This document shows positions 22,301-31,439 of a stretch of 64,000 nt of DNA, in pieces. The stretch is from positions 1 through 64,000 of the forward strand of contig SADC01000118.1 of the NCBI GenBank assembly GCA_004194705.1, given 5' to 3'. Origin of the DNA: Ditylenchus dipsaci (Eukaryota; Nematoda; Chromadorea; Rhabditida; Anguinidae). Both the position numbers and the translations under genes were made by a program. The notes beneath the pieces were generated by a model. That model was not told the origin of the DNA, did no database searches, and saw nothing but the letters and a program-made list of their open reading frames with translations. Every line of letters begins with the position of its first letter. Position 1 is the first letter of the stretch.

Positions 22301-24724
22301 AAAATAGTATTTTTGGGTGGCCCAAAACTTAATTTTTTATTGACTAGAACACAAAAAAATGTTTTTTTCGAGCTTCTGAGGCAATTTTAGGTCGATATAG
22401 GGTGTTTGGAAAGTGTTGTTTGTCAATGGGGGTGTTTGCCAAAAATTTAGGGTGTTTGTCAAAACATGTTAAGCCAACACTTTAAAGCCCAAGAAAAGAG
22501 GAGGATGATTAATTATAGCTTGTTCACAATAATTGGTTTCGCAGTTAGGGTAAGTAAAATTTAGGTGTACGTTATTGAGAATATTGCGGGTCTAAATGTC
22601 CAAACTATTGTGTTTCTCATTAATGACCGGCGAAATCGTGACCCTTACGATATTTGGCCGGAGTATAGAATCCCCCCCCCTGGCCCAAAACCGGTCTGAA
22701 CCTCGTTTTTACGCGATTTGACCACTTTTACGTATAGAAAAGATGAAAAAACAATTGGGAAAGCACTTTCCAAAAAAAAAATTTTGACCAAAAATCGACT
22801 TTTTGGTCGTCCTGGAGGATACTTAGATACCGTATTTCCTCTAATAAGCGCCCCCGCTCTAATAAGCGCCCCCTCGACTTTGAGGGTCTGGATCTCAGTG
22901 TAGAAGCAATATTTTGCAAAGCTGTTTGATACGTTTTCTTAACTACCACGAGCTCTACCGATTCTACTTTTTAGATTTTGGTTGAGCACCCAAAATCTCG
23001 AAATCAAATTCAAAATTTCCAATTTTTGGGGTTTGAAAATAAGCGCCCCGGGCGCTTATTAGAGGAAATACGGTACTTTATTTGTGCAGCCGACGATTGC
23101 GCCAATGCAGATTGCGCCACTTCGAATTGCGCCAAAATCAAATTGCGCCACTATATACTCTAATGAAAGTTAGGCAAATACTTTTTTTAATCTGATCTCA
23201 ACGAATTTTGTTCCTTCTACTATTAGGGCTGACGGTTTTCATGTCCTTCAATGACCAATTTCAGTAAAATGACCAGAAATTTGCAAGGTTGTAATGGCGC
23301 AATGTGCAGTGACGCAATTCGATTTTAGCGCAATTTGCAGTGGCGCAATCTGATTTTGGCGCAATTTGCAGTGGCGCAATCTGCATTGAGTAAAATATTA
23401 GGTTAAAATCGGCGTCGCGAACACCAATCTTGACTAATACTCCTCAGAGGGGGTGAATCCAACCCTTATGGTGTAGAAAGGGAATAAGAGAAATAGGTTT
23501 ATTTAAGCTTAAACGGGAGCAAACAAATACAGCTAGCTCGTAAGAACACAATAATGATACCAATAGGAAAATGTCTAATGTCATTTTCAGCTACAAGCTA
23601 CAACAATACAATACATATATCTCCGCGGAGATCTAGCACTGGGGTGGGTGGGGCAATAGGGGCACACAACAAATAGATGGTTATAATATGGTGGGGTGAT
23701 GAGCGGTTAGCAAGCACATAGGGCAATATACACAATTAGAGGGGGATAAGCTAGCCGCTGAGAGAGAGTCTGTAATGTGGTTGGTGGTGGGGCAAATTGC
23801 CCTTCGACCCGATCGGCTCTCCTCGGAGAGAAACTAAATAAGCAACTTAAATTACCTAATCTCTACAATTGGCGCAATTTGAAATGGCGCAATCGTCGTC
23901 TGCCCCTTATTTGGTGGTTTTTACCCTGTTTTGGTCACTGGAGCTTGGCAAAAAAAGTCTCTATACACATTTTACGATCAAGTGGACTTCTTGGAATCAT
24001 GTCTAAGATAAGTGCGTGCGCGCATCTCTAACTCTCGAGCCCCCTGCCCCCCCCTTCAAGGGCTTGGGGCTTGGAGATGCATACCAGAGTTTATTTATGA
24101 AGTAGGCCACAGTTAACTAAACTATGTTCAAATCTTCTCTTTTTTGGTCGTTTAGAGATGTCCATGTACCCTTTTAGGTTGTGCTACCTTGGTCCCCCAA
24201 GGCAAAAATAAAAAAAAAAATTTCGAAAAGTGCTTAAAAGTGTCTTCCCACTAATTTTTGTGGCCTTTTCACGTTAAAAGTAGCTAAAATGCCATTAGGA
24301 CACTATTTTGGGCATTTTCGGGACAGGCGGGGGATTGTGTACTTTAGCCCGATATTTGAACCAGATTGACGGATCAGTTTCGGCGAAAGCCTTAGAAAAT
24401 CGAGTTAAAAATGTGTCGGCCCTAGGCGGGAACGAACTTGAGAGGTGTATGTTATTCAGGAATTCGACTGTATATGATAAAGTATAGACATAATGTCTTA
24501 TACAAAGTGTCCTGCGAAATATTCCCATGTTTTTGCGAATGCTGAAAAAAAAAAATAACCTCATTGAGACATTCAAATCCAAATTGTCCGCATATTTGTA
24601 TATTTTCCAGGAACTCAGGATATTGGTAAAAATAATTCAAATAGATTTGGCTATCAACTGAAGTAGCTAAGTGTGGATCTAAGAATTCTTTCATTCGAGC
24701 TTGTAGCTTTGATTCCAACTCTTT
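16322..24724 (-). CDS. Multi-exon gene for a Cys-rich LDL-receptor class A repeat protein (partial)
   Basis: Likely a secreted or cell-surface protein built of LDLa modules, the calcium-binding Cys-rich repeats used for ligand binding. Minus-strand exons in order: 24560-24724, 21411-21488, 21224-21367, 19845-20055, 19416-19790, 17092-17227, about 16322-16482. Phases join well and several introns are tiny (21368-21410 is 43 nt, 19791-19844 is 54 nt). Diagnostic module ends are VCDGYEDCSDGNDEANC (exon 6), VCDGRLDCVDQSDE (exon 4), ICNGMTECPGGKDEHNC (exon 5) and KVCDGALDCKK (exon 2). The first module is split between exons 1 and 2 (CGQFGFECLNE). Exons 2, 4 and 7 each need one extra base in an A or T run, and exon 7 one more T, to keep the Cys pattern. 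Signal peptide, N-terminus and 3' end are not found. Orthology unknown. Introns hold many MITEs. Confidence 0.82.
16533..16727. repeat. MITE of the ACCGTAT family in an LDLa-gene intron
   Basis: TA-flanked ends CCGTATATCTTCTAATAAG and CTTATTAGAAAATATACGG, with internal duplications of GGGCCTTATTAGAAGGTGG. Confidence 0.75.
17447..17556. mobile_element. Tiny hAT-like MITE (110 bp) with perfect 8-bp TSD CTTTGGCT
   Basis: Inverted ends CTAGGGGAAGATTGCCAAAA and TTTTGGCAATCTTCCCCTAG. CTTTGGCT lies at 17439-17446 and 17557-17564. Only TTTGGCAAT/AAACGAAAATTGCC words lie between. Confidence 0.85.
17725..18331. mobile_element. hAT-like element with GCGGATGCGG words
   Basis: TIR CCTAGGTTCACAATGATCCG at the left and its perfect inverse at 18310-18329. 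Subterminal arrays of CCGCATCCGCACCGC (left) and GCGGATGCGGTGCGG (right) are separated by an AT-rich core. The core piece around 18030-18105 is homologous to the core of the element at 42620-42974, although the end words differ. No clear TSD. Confidence 0.75.
18783..19373. repeat. Palindromic element containing the ATATCTCAGCACAC dyad
   Basis: The left part (AGTTCGAAACGGTTTTTTTT, ACAAAGGACATTTTAAG) returns inverted at 19190-19365 (AAACCGTTTCGAACTGACCG, AAATAAAGGACGTTTGG). The centre is the ATATCTCAGC palindrome family (18960-19085). It lies in an LDLa-gene intron. 18332-18782 shows no gene. Confidence 0.6.
20101..20342. repeat. Near-perfect hairpin MITE, ACCGTATTTCCTGTAATAAACG
   Basis: TA-flanked with arms of about 110 bp that are almost perfectly complementary (for example ACTTCTCTTAGGCAAATTAC mirrored around GAGATGAGCTACAAAATG). 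Recently active or gene-converted. It sits in an LDLa-gene intron. Confidence 0.85.
20565..21038. mobile_element. hAT-like MITE with ACTCGAAATTACTCGA words, 7/8 TSD CACCCCAC/CACCTCAC
   Basis: Left end TAGCGTTTTCGAGTACTCGA, right end the inverse of TAGGGTTGTCAAGTAGAGTA. Flanks are CACCCCAC (20557-20564) and CACCTCAC (21039-21046). Three blocks of ACTCGA-type words occur. The TAGGGTTGTC terminus is shared with 32256-32958. Confidence 0.78.
21550..22430. repeat. Two neighbouring inverted-repeat elements in an LDLa-gene intron
   Basis: 21552-21840 carries ACGACCGGGTACA words at both ends in inverse orientation. 21862-22420 has arms beginning AACACACTATATCGACCTAA, mirrored at TTAGGTCGATATAGGGTGTT. 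Its interior includes a fragment of the GTAAGT hairpin family (ATGTGTGCATACAAGAG, TATGCAGTAGGCCCCAGTC). 22431-22829 is non-coding. Confidence 0.55.
22830..23073. repeat. Complete ACCGTATTTCCTCTAATAAG MITE (best copy)
   Basis: 244 bp, TA on both sides, ends CCGTATTTCCTCTAATAAGC and GCTTATTAGAGGAAATACGG. The interior includes CTCTACCGATTCTACTTTTT. A good reference copy for the family. Confidence 0.92.
23086..23906. mobile_element. hAT-like element with TTGGCGCAAT words, 7/8 TSD TTATTTGT/TTATTTGG
   Basis: Termini contain GACGATTGCGCCA (left) and TGGCGCAATCGTC (right). Flanks are TTATTTGT (23078-23085) and TTATTTGG (23907-23914). Multiple TTGCGCCA/TGGCGCAAT words lie at 23089-23155, 23294-23385 and 23868-23893. 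The stretch 23396-23867 interrupts the right array and is probably a further insertion with no recognised coding content. Confidence 0.75.
23915..24559. repeat. GTAAGT hairpin family fragment and flanking non-coding DNA
   Basis: 23925-24130 contains TTTTGGTCACTGGAGCT, ATGTCTAAGATAAGTGCGTG and TATGAAGTAGGCC of the dispersed hairpin family. CCTTGGTCCCCCAAGGCAAA follows at 24189. 24400-24475 is a degraded pogo-like right end (GGCGGGAACGAACTTGAGAG, TCGACTGTA). This is the first LDLa-gene intron. Confidence 0.55.
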
Positions 24725-24980
24725 CTTGTCAATGGCGATAGAAGAATAATCAGCGAAACAAGCATGAAAGCATTAGACTAGGCCGGTGGGAATAACAACA
24801 GTAAAAGACATACATAGTTAAAATTATCTGTTATTGAGAATACACGAGTAAAAATAAAACAGCTATAGCCTAATTAAGATATAATACTCATTTTCGAGCA
24901 ATAAAACACTTAAATAAATGTTTGGCGGCAGAAAATTGGCGTATAAGTGTCATACAAAGTCTTTGTGAAGGACTGCTGAA

Positions 24981-26118
24981 TAAGGTTGGCGGTTGACCGA
25001 CATTTTCGGTTTCGGTTACCTGAACCAAATCCGGAAACCGGAATTTTCGGGTAACCGACCCTAACCGGAACCCGAAAACCGGAACCCTAAAACCGGAAAA
25101 TTTCCAGTTCTCCGGAAAAAAAAATTGAAAATCGACAAAATTATTCCCCCATAAAAAAAGAAACGGAAAATTTCAGTTTAGGTTACCCGAACCGAAACGG
25201 AAATTTTAAGAAATTCTGGTATGCATATATTTTTCATGCATCCAGAGTCACTTTCGAGTGATTTGTGTCTAAGGTATGTGGGTGTGCGCATCTCAACTCC
25301 AAGCCCCCTGCGCCCCGAAGGGGTCTTAGACATAATTCCGAGCCAGACTCTTGATTAAAAATGCATTGAAGACTCTTTTTGCCTAGCTGCAGTGACTAAA
25401 ACGGGGTAAAATGACCTTTTATAAGATGGCTTACCTTGGTCCCCCAAGGCAAAAAGTCAATTTTTGGTCAAAAAGTTTTTTCTCGAAAATTTTCTTCCCA
25501 ATCCCAAAAACATGTTTTTTCGACTAATTATGACCTGAAAAGCACGAAAAAGTGGTCAAAATAAACTTTTGGTAGGATGTGGTATAACGAATTCCAGCCA
25601 AAATTGCTGTAACTACCCTTGCAAACAACAAGTTTAGGATTAGCCCTTAGGCTTTTATAACCGACATTTTGTCGCTCCGGCTCCGAGCTTTCAAAATTTC
25701 CGCTCCCGCTTTGGCTCCGAGTTTTCAAATTTTCAGCTCCGCCTCTGGCTTTACAGTCAACGCTCTTGTTAGTGTACACTCTCCTATTAGTGTACACCTC
25801 GGACCACTCTGCTTGGTTTTGACTAAAACGTTTTATAAAGTACCTTCACATTAGTGTACACTCTCTTTAATGTACACTTGTCATTAGTGTACACCTGAGG
25901 CCGGACCTTTTGGTGTATACTTATGAGAGTTGACTTATTTCTGTTTTAGCTTTAAATTTGCATACATGTTCAATATCTTCCGGTGGTAGGCAGTGAATAT
26001 ATTTTGCACCACCCGTGTGCCTCTTTTTCATTTGACTTGTCAAATAGTGTACTCCTACCATTTTCGGTTTCGGTCACCCAACCAACAGTCACCCAAACCA
26101 CCCGAACCAAACCCTAAT
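24981..26118. repeat. GGTTTCGGTTACCCGAACC word element with internal insertions
   Basis: The left end TAAGGTTGGCGGTTGACCG is followed by GGTTTCGGTTACC / ACCGGAACCCGAAAACC words. The right end has CGGTCACCCAACC and GAACCAAACCCTA. Inside are an inverted copy of the GTAAGT hairpin family (25225-25400), part of the TAGTAGCGAATAA family (25590-25650), CTCCGGCTCCGAG words (25664-25745) and a pogo-like end CAGTCAACGCTC with TAGTGTACACT words (25754-25930). Confidence 0.55.
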
Positions 26119-26121
26119 TTA

Positions 26122-27378
26122 TTATCATAGACGGATGCCCCTTGATTCAAATAGTATTTTTTGTGTTGTATTCTTGACCCATTTGTGAAATCTTCTGCTA
26201 GTCAATTTACCTACCATTTTGTAGCTCATCTCATTGACTATCAAACGAATGGTAACAGTAACAGTAAAGTTTGCTAGTAGCGCCCCTAATTGCTAGCAGT
26301 GCCAACTTTTCTATAACTTGGTCAAAAAACCTGAGAACTTAATAATTTGGCAAGGAAGAATGGCGTTTTGAAAATCGTCTTGTGCGCATTTTAGTTTAAA
26401 ATTCTATTTTTATAGAATGCAATCGCCACCCCTTCAAAGTGCACATGTGTCCCCAAGACCAACGAGCTGTTACAGAGAGCTCCTTCCAACAATGCATTAG
26501 GGCAGAATTGGTGTGTGATGAGTCTCCGGAGACGGGGAATTTCTGTCCAAATGTCTCCTTTTATCGAAAATGGTACTGTGGCCTGAACATTGACAGTGGT
26601 CACAAGATGGGATCATCATTATTTACGGTGATGAAACGCATTGAATCGTGGACTAAGCAGTGACTTTAAAAGTAATACAAGAAAAACATGAATATTTGTT
26701 TCGAAAAATAAAAATTTTGAACTGAATGTGTGGCAAATTTGAAGCAAATTTTTACCAAACATGAAATTGAGTATGCGGTTTCGTCAGTGCGTAGACGTTT
26801 AGGGGATTTTGTGACTTTTTTTGAATTCGCGCAAATTTTGGCGTTTTGTTTTTTGGTGTTTTTTGCCGTTAGGGACATACCTTTGAGTTCGTCCTAACGT
26901 GCGCTGGCCTACCCCGAGCCTAAGGGCTGAGTGGTTACAATGGCAAGAAAAAACACTAAAAAAACAAAACGCCAAAATTGGCGCGAATTCAAAAAAATGT
27001 CACAAAATCCACTAAACGCCCCTATGCCGGTATCTTCGTTTGAAAATAATACGGTAATTACAAGCCTTAACTATTTTAGCACTTACAGAAGAATCATAAG
27101 TGAAAATTTCCGAGAGATAGGGTCAAAAACTCGAAAATCGACCAGGCAACGAGCATTTTTTCAGAAGGTCATGTTTTTTTCAATAAACCTCGAATCAAGT
27201 GCACTAATAAGTGATTGTTTCGTGAACTCTTTGTACCTCACAACAAATTGCTAAGTGTTGACAGTTTGGGATACCTGCCGAAAACCGGAACCAATGAGCT
27301 AAAATTACTGGAATCCGGAAAGAAACCGGAATATTTTTCTCATAACACAAACCAGTGATAACGATGTAAATCGATGTG
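26122..27378 (+). repeat. 1.3-kb dispersed repeat, copy B, with a short Cys-containing reading frame
   Basis: The inverse of 11015-12545. A plus-strand frame (about 26439-26661) encodes a conserved peptide including NFCPNVSFYRKWYC and NIDSGHKMGSSLF. The other copy has the same peptide region with several one-base differences that break it. Also inside is a palindrome (26755-27050) with ATTTTGGCGTTTTGTTTTTT mirrored and a GTAGGCCAGC-type core. No TIR/TSD assigned. The frame could be a captured exon or an element gene; I do not recognise it. Confidence 0.65.
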
Positions 27379-28096
27379 GATGAATTCGGTGCCACCCTAA
27401 GCACTTACACCAGAGTACTGGTACCTAGGCAATGCACTAACACCTGAGTACTTCTACCTAGGTACAACAGTCTGAACACCACCTAGATACCCTATGGGTG
27501 CGAAAATATCACATAACTGGGGTTTATGCAAATGAAATCGCTTTTTTAGTATCATCGAACCATGTTCAGGACATGATTCTGGATAGGTGTCAATAATTTT
27601 CAATGAATTTCAGCTAAATTCATAATTTGGATTTAAAAGGTGAATACCTATTTAGAGGAAGTACCAGGTGGCTACCCTATCCACCCTGAGGCTTACTGGT
27701 TTCTAAAACTAGCTCATGACTATTTTTCAGAAAAAAATCAAATCTGCTAACACCAGAATTTGAACCTGTAATCTCAGGTTCAATGTTTTAAAAAGGCGCG
27801 AATTCAAAAAGTGCGCAAAAAAGGAGACAAACGAATTATGTAATTCGTTTGACCCTCTTTTACGCATTTCTGCAAAAAAGGAGACAAAAGGCTACGACCC
27901 AAAATTTCAAGTGAAATTTTTTTGGAAAAAAAGCCAAAATTGTTTGTAAAATCCGCAAAATTTTAACACGGGAAAGACTGTGCGTGTCAAATTAAGTGTT
28001 TTGTGCTGAATTTCACGCTGAACACGATGGCCGAAAAAAGTTGCGGAAAGAGAATAGATCCCAACAGGTAACACAGCTTTTGAAATATGTTATTTT
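27379..28096. other. Repeat with a tRNA T-arm-like (B-box) motif; otherwise non-coding
   Basis: 27515-27785 is homologous to 41307-41590 inside the MULE-like element (AAATCGCTTTTTTAGTAT, GTTCAGGACATGATTCTGGA, CCCTGAGGCTTACT). It ends in the inverse of a B-box-like GGTTCAAATTC. 27790-27900 is a small dyad around GGAGACAAACGAATTA. No gene. Confidence 0.45.
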
Positions 28097-28970
28097 TAAC
28101 CGACCCAGGCGCCGGGTCTACTAAAAATCGGCGCCGGGCACCGGCGCCACAATTAATTCGGCGCCGGGCGTCGGCGCCGGGCGTCGGCGCCTAAAAGAGA
28201 AATACGGCGCCAGGCGCCGGCATCAAGCCATTTTCTAAATAAAATAATGGAATGTAACAAAGACTAATCTAACATTTTACGTTTTTAAATAGAAATTTTT
28301 TTTATTAGGAATAGCAACAATTATGAGAAATTAAAAATTTATCATGTTGCGGTTATAAACAAGCATTGAACACATTTTTTTGCAACAATTTTGTTCATTC
28401 TCGTCGATTTTTCTAATGAATCAACCGGAATACCGTACGAGATGTTGAAAGAGGGCGCGCATCCACTGCTAAAAGCAAGATTTTTAAAATGCGAATAAAA
28501 TTTCAAAAATATCGTGTTAAGGTTATTTGGCGCAAGTTCTTACACCACTGCGGAGTAAAATCCGGAAAAGAACTATTTTTCAAATTTATTGCCTTCTTTG
28601 GAATTGCAATCACAGCTGATCAAGCTGGAGAGGCAATCTTTGGAAACAGTGAACAACGAGTCGAGGAAATAGTGGATAACTATCTTCATCAGATAGTGGA
28701 GAACATCAAAAAAAAAGCAAAAACCGGTGATGAAATTTTGTGATTTACATGTGATAAACATAAAAAATAAAAATTTACTATAAGATTAAAAATAACTTGT
28801 CTGCAAAAAAATCTGAGAAATTTTGAATTTACTAAAACATTGTCAAGACAGCTGAAATCTTAACATTCAGGCGCCGGCGCCGCAGCTGAAGTGGCGCCGG
28901 GCGCCGGCGCTGGCGCCGGCGCCCGACTGTTAAGATTTTTTAGCCGGCGCCGGCGCCCATGCAGGTATGC
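28097..28970. mobile_element. Non-autonomous element with GGCGCC-rich ends
   Basis: Both ends are packed with GGCGCCGGGC/GCGCCGGCGCC words in an AT-rich setting (28110-28225 and 28870-28965). The right terminus TACCTGCATGGGCGCC (inverse strand) resembles the termini of the element at 31882-33600. No clear TSD. The interior carries the 84-codon frame described next. Confidence 0.6.
28489..28743 (+). CDS. Small basic hypothetical protein inside the GGCGCC element
   Basis: 84 codons from ATG to TGA. The basic N-terminus is followed by a hydrophobic stretch (FKFIAFFGIAITADQAG) and an amphipathic, charged C-terminus (RVEEIVDNYLHQIVENIKKK). Codon composition is ordinary compared with the GC-rich ends. 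I recognise no family. It could be a remnant of the element's own gene or captured host sequence. There is no evidence of expression. Confidence 0.35.
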   Translation: MRIKFQKYRVKVIWRKFLHHCGVKSGKELFFKFIAFFGIAITADQAGEAIFGNSEQRVEEIVDNYLHQIVENIKKKAKTGDEIL

Positions 28971-29925
28971 ATGTACCACCTGGGCGTGCAATATCTTAAA
29001 ATTCAGAGCAGGTGGCTTTAGAGAGAAAATCAAAAATTCTCTGTGAAATTGTGATCACCCAGATACAAGTTTGTGCGCAATACATAGCCCTGATCACACC
29101 CTGCATTTTGAGATATTACATTCCCATGTGGTGCATAGATTTGAGTAAGCAGCACATATATTTTGCTAAAATTCCATGCGGTTGGGAATAGGAAAAAAAA
29201 CCCTCTACTTTTAAAGGTTCTGGGTGAAAAGGTGCCTCTGAAAAGCGCCGGCAAAAAGGGGCTGTAAAAAGGGGGCCGGTAAATGAGGCCATTAAAAATG
29301 AGCCAGATAGTTGACTCTATTCTGTTTTCTGGAAGCCCTCTTTTCATCAGCTCTAGGAAAATTCTCCAAGGCATATTCTCTCCTCCGGTGAATTTCTACG
29401 CGGCGAATTCACTCTCCGAGAAATCGTTCTCGGAAATTTCGAGGTGACAGGTTCGAATCCTGGTGGTAGCAGACATCAGCTTTTGCACTAGGTATATTCT
29501 CTCTCTTTTTTTCTTTTATTCAGCCCTTGCTTTCAGAACCACTGATGATTCTTAGTCCTTAGACTTATGCGAAAATCAAAAAAGTTGGCTTATAGAACAA
29601 TACTCTTTGCAGGGGAGGGGTGCACTTGGGGTGCTGTCAGGGTTGCAGTGACGAACCCCCACGGGGACTGATCAGGTGGAGAAGATAACTTCATATTCGT
29701 GTTTCTCGACCCCGATTTCATGAGAAAGCTGCGCGTTTTTTTTTTATTCTGAGAAAAAAAAAAAATTCGAACAACAGGGGGGGGGGGGGGGTATCATGGT
29801 TTTTAATCGAAATTTGAAAAATTTAAATTGGCGCCTTTTGAATTTTAAAGGAATTAAGGGCTGTATTGGGAGGGGAAGGGAATAAAAAAGGCCACTTTTA
29901 TGGAGAACGTTGAAAATTCAAAATA
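28971..29925. other. Non-coding stretch with a B-box-like motif
   Basis: 29435-29472 (GGTGACAGGTTCGAATCCTGG followed by TGGTAGCAG) resembles a tRNA T-arm and matches 39985-40018. GGTGAATTTCTACG/GCGAATTCACTCTCC nearby resemble the MULE-like words. A poly-G run lies at 29776-29790. No gene seen. Confidence 0.45.
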
Positions 29926-30841
29926 CAGTCGACGCTCTCCATAGCGTCGCTCCCATTGCGTCCAGCTCTCCATTGCGTAGTAACACTATAGAATCCCCCC
30001 CCCAGCTAGCGAAAAATTTACTTTTCCTGAAGGGAAAGGACCCGTCCCATTTGATTTTCGTGCTCTGAATAGGCACGGAAACACTTTGGTTTCCGAAAAA
30101 TCGAAAAAAAAAATTTTCGATTTGCCTTGGTCCCCCAAGGTGAAAAATTTAAGAAAATTCAAAAAAAATTTTTTTTTGAATTCCCGCCAAAACATTTTTA
30201 AAGGGAATTAGGGATTCTATACTGCAACCAAATTCCGTTTATAAACTCTTAGCCTCAGCTACTGGCAAACGAAGAGTGATCACTTTGGAAACAAAGAAGA
30301 CAATCATCGAAGCTTTGCTAGGAGAGAATCGAGAAGAGCTGAGCAAGGATTTCTTTGTAGCCTCTTTTATTCCCGAGGGGATCATTTTTCAACCCATGAA
30401 AAGTTTTGGAATTGTAAATCAAAAATGGCCTATACTATAAGGCTTATAGTCAAATCTCGATATAGTGACACTCCAATACAGTGACACCTCCAATATAGTG
30501 ACACCTAAGATCAGTCAGTCTAATTTTGGCTTAAATAAAATGACTAAATTGACACTCCAATATAGTGACACTCCAGTATAGTGACATATGAAGGCCGGTC
30601 CCAAGGGGTGTCACTATATCGAGTTTGACTGTAACTCTAAACTGTTACTCTAATCCTAGTCGAAAAATGAGGGGTGAGAGATGATTAGAGGGTGGGAGAG
30701 GAGGTCCGCTCTCCATAGCGTCCGCTGTGAATAGTTCAATACTATGACTCTCTCCATTGCGTCCGCTCTTCATTGCATCCAGCTCTCCATTGCGTCCGGG
30801 TCGGGCGGGCCCAGCCCGGACGCAATGGAGAGCGTCGACTG
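29926..30841. mobile_element. pogo-like element with CTCTCCATTGCGTCC words
   Basis: TIR CAGTCGACGCTCTCCATAGC at the left and its inverse CAATGGAGAGCGTCGACTG at the right, TA on both sides, 916 bp. Repeated CTCTCCATTGCGTCC words occur at both ends. A second, smaller pogo-like element (30447-30631) is inserted inside. CCTTGGTCCCCCAAGG lies at 30124. Confidence 0.78.
30447..30631. mobile_element. Short pogo-like MITE nested in 29926-30841
   Basis: Ends AGTCAAATCTCGATATAGTG and CACTATATCGAGTTTGACTG with TA flanks, 185 bp, with repeated AATATAGTGACACTCC words. Confidence 0.8.
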
Positions 30842-30869
30842 TACTTGTATTCTTCGCCTGCCTCACCAT

Positions 30870-31260
30870 GTTTTTCAACTGGCCGTGGCAAAAATAGACT
30901 CTATCTGCATTTTTTGGTCAAGAGTACTTCTCGGAATCATGTCTAAGGTAAGTGTGTGCGCGCATCTCTAACTCTCAAGCCCCCTGCGCTCCCTTCGGAG
31001 GTTTGGAGTTGAGGTGCGCACACCCACATACCTTAGACACAAATCACTCGAAAGTGACTGTGGATGCATGAAAAAGCATGCATACCAGAGTTTATTTATG
31101 CGGTAGTTATTCTGAACTCTAGCCCCTACGCATTCATAATGTGTGGTTGTATGCATAAAAATGCACACCAAAGTTTCTTCACGCGGTAGGCCACAGATAA
31201 CAAAACTATGTTCAAATTCCATTTTTGGGGATATCCAAGTACCCTTTTGGGTTGAATTAC
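30870..31260. repeat. GTAAGT hairpin family, long copy
   Basis: Contains GGAATCATGTCTAAGGTAAG and GTGTGTGCGCGCATCTCTAA, then a central CAAGCCCCCTGCGCTCCCTT hairpin, then the inverse arm TGAGGTGCGCACACCCACAT with CTTAGACACAAATCACTCG and TATGCGGTAGTTATTCTG, a second TATGCATAAAAATGC half and ACCTTGGAAGACCAAGG. Other copies: 23925, 25225 (inverse), 37980, 40925, 45525. Confidence 0.75.
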
Positions 31261-31439
31261 CTTGGAAGACCAAGGAAAACAGTCAATTTTGTCCGAAACT
31301 TTTTTTTCAAAAAAATCATGCGAGAAGTGTTAGAATATAACTTTTCTAATGTTTTTAGCATATAAAAGTTGCTTGGAAGACTTTTAAACACCATTCTTAG
31401 AAGGAAAAAAAAAACTCGCGGGCTTTTACACAGTGTGCT

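Noticed and set aside
29430..29475. Possible tRNA gene
   Set aside because: Only a T-arm-like motif is present, with no acceptor stem, anticodon arm or A box.
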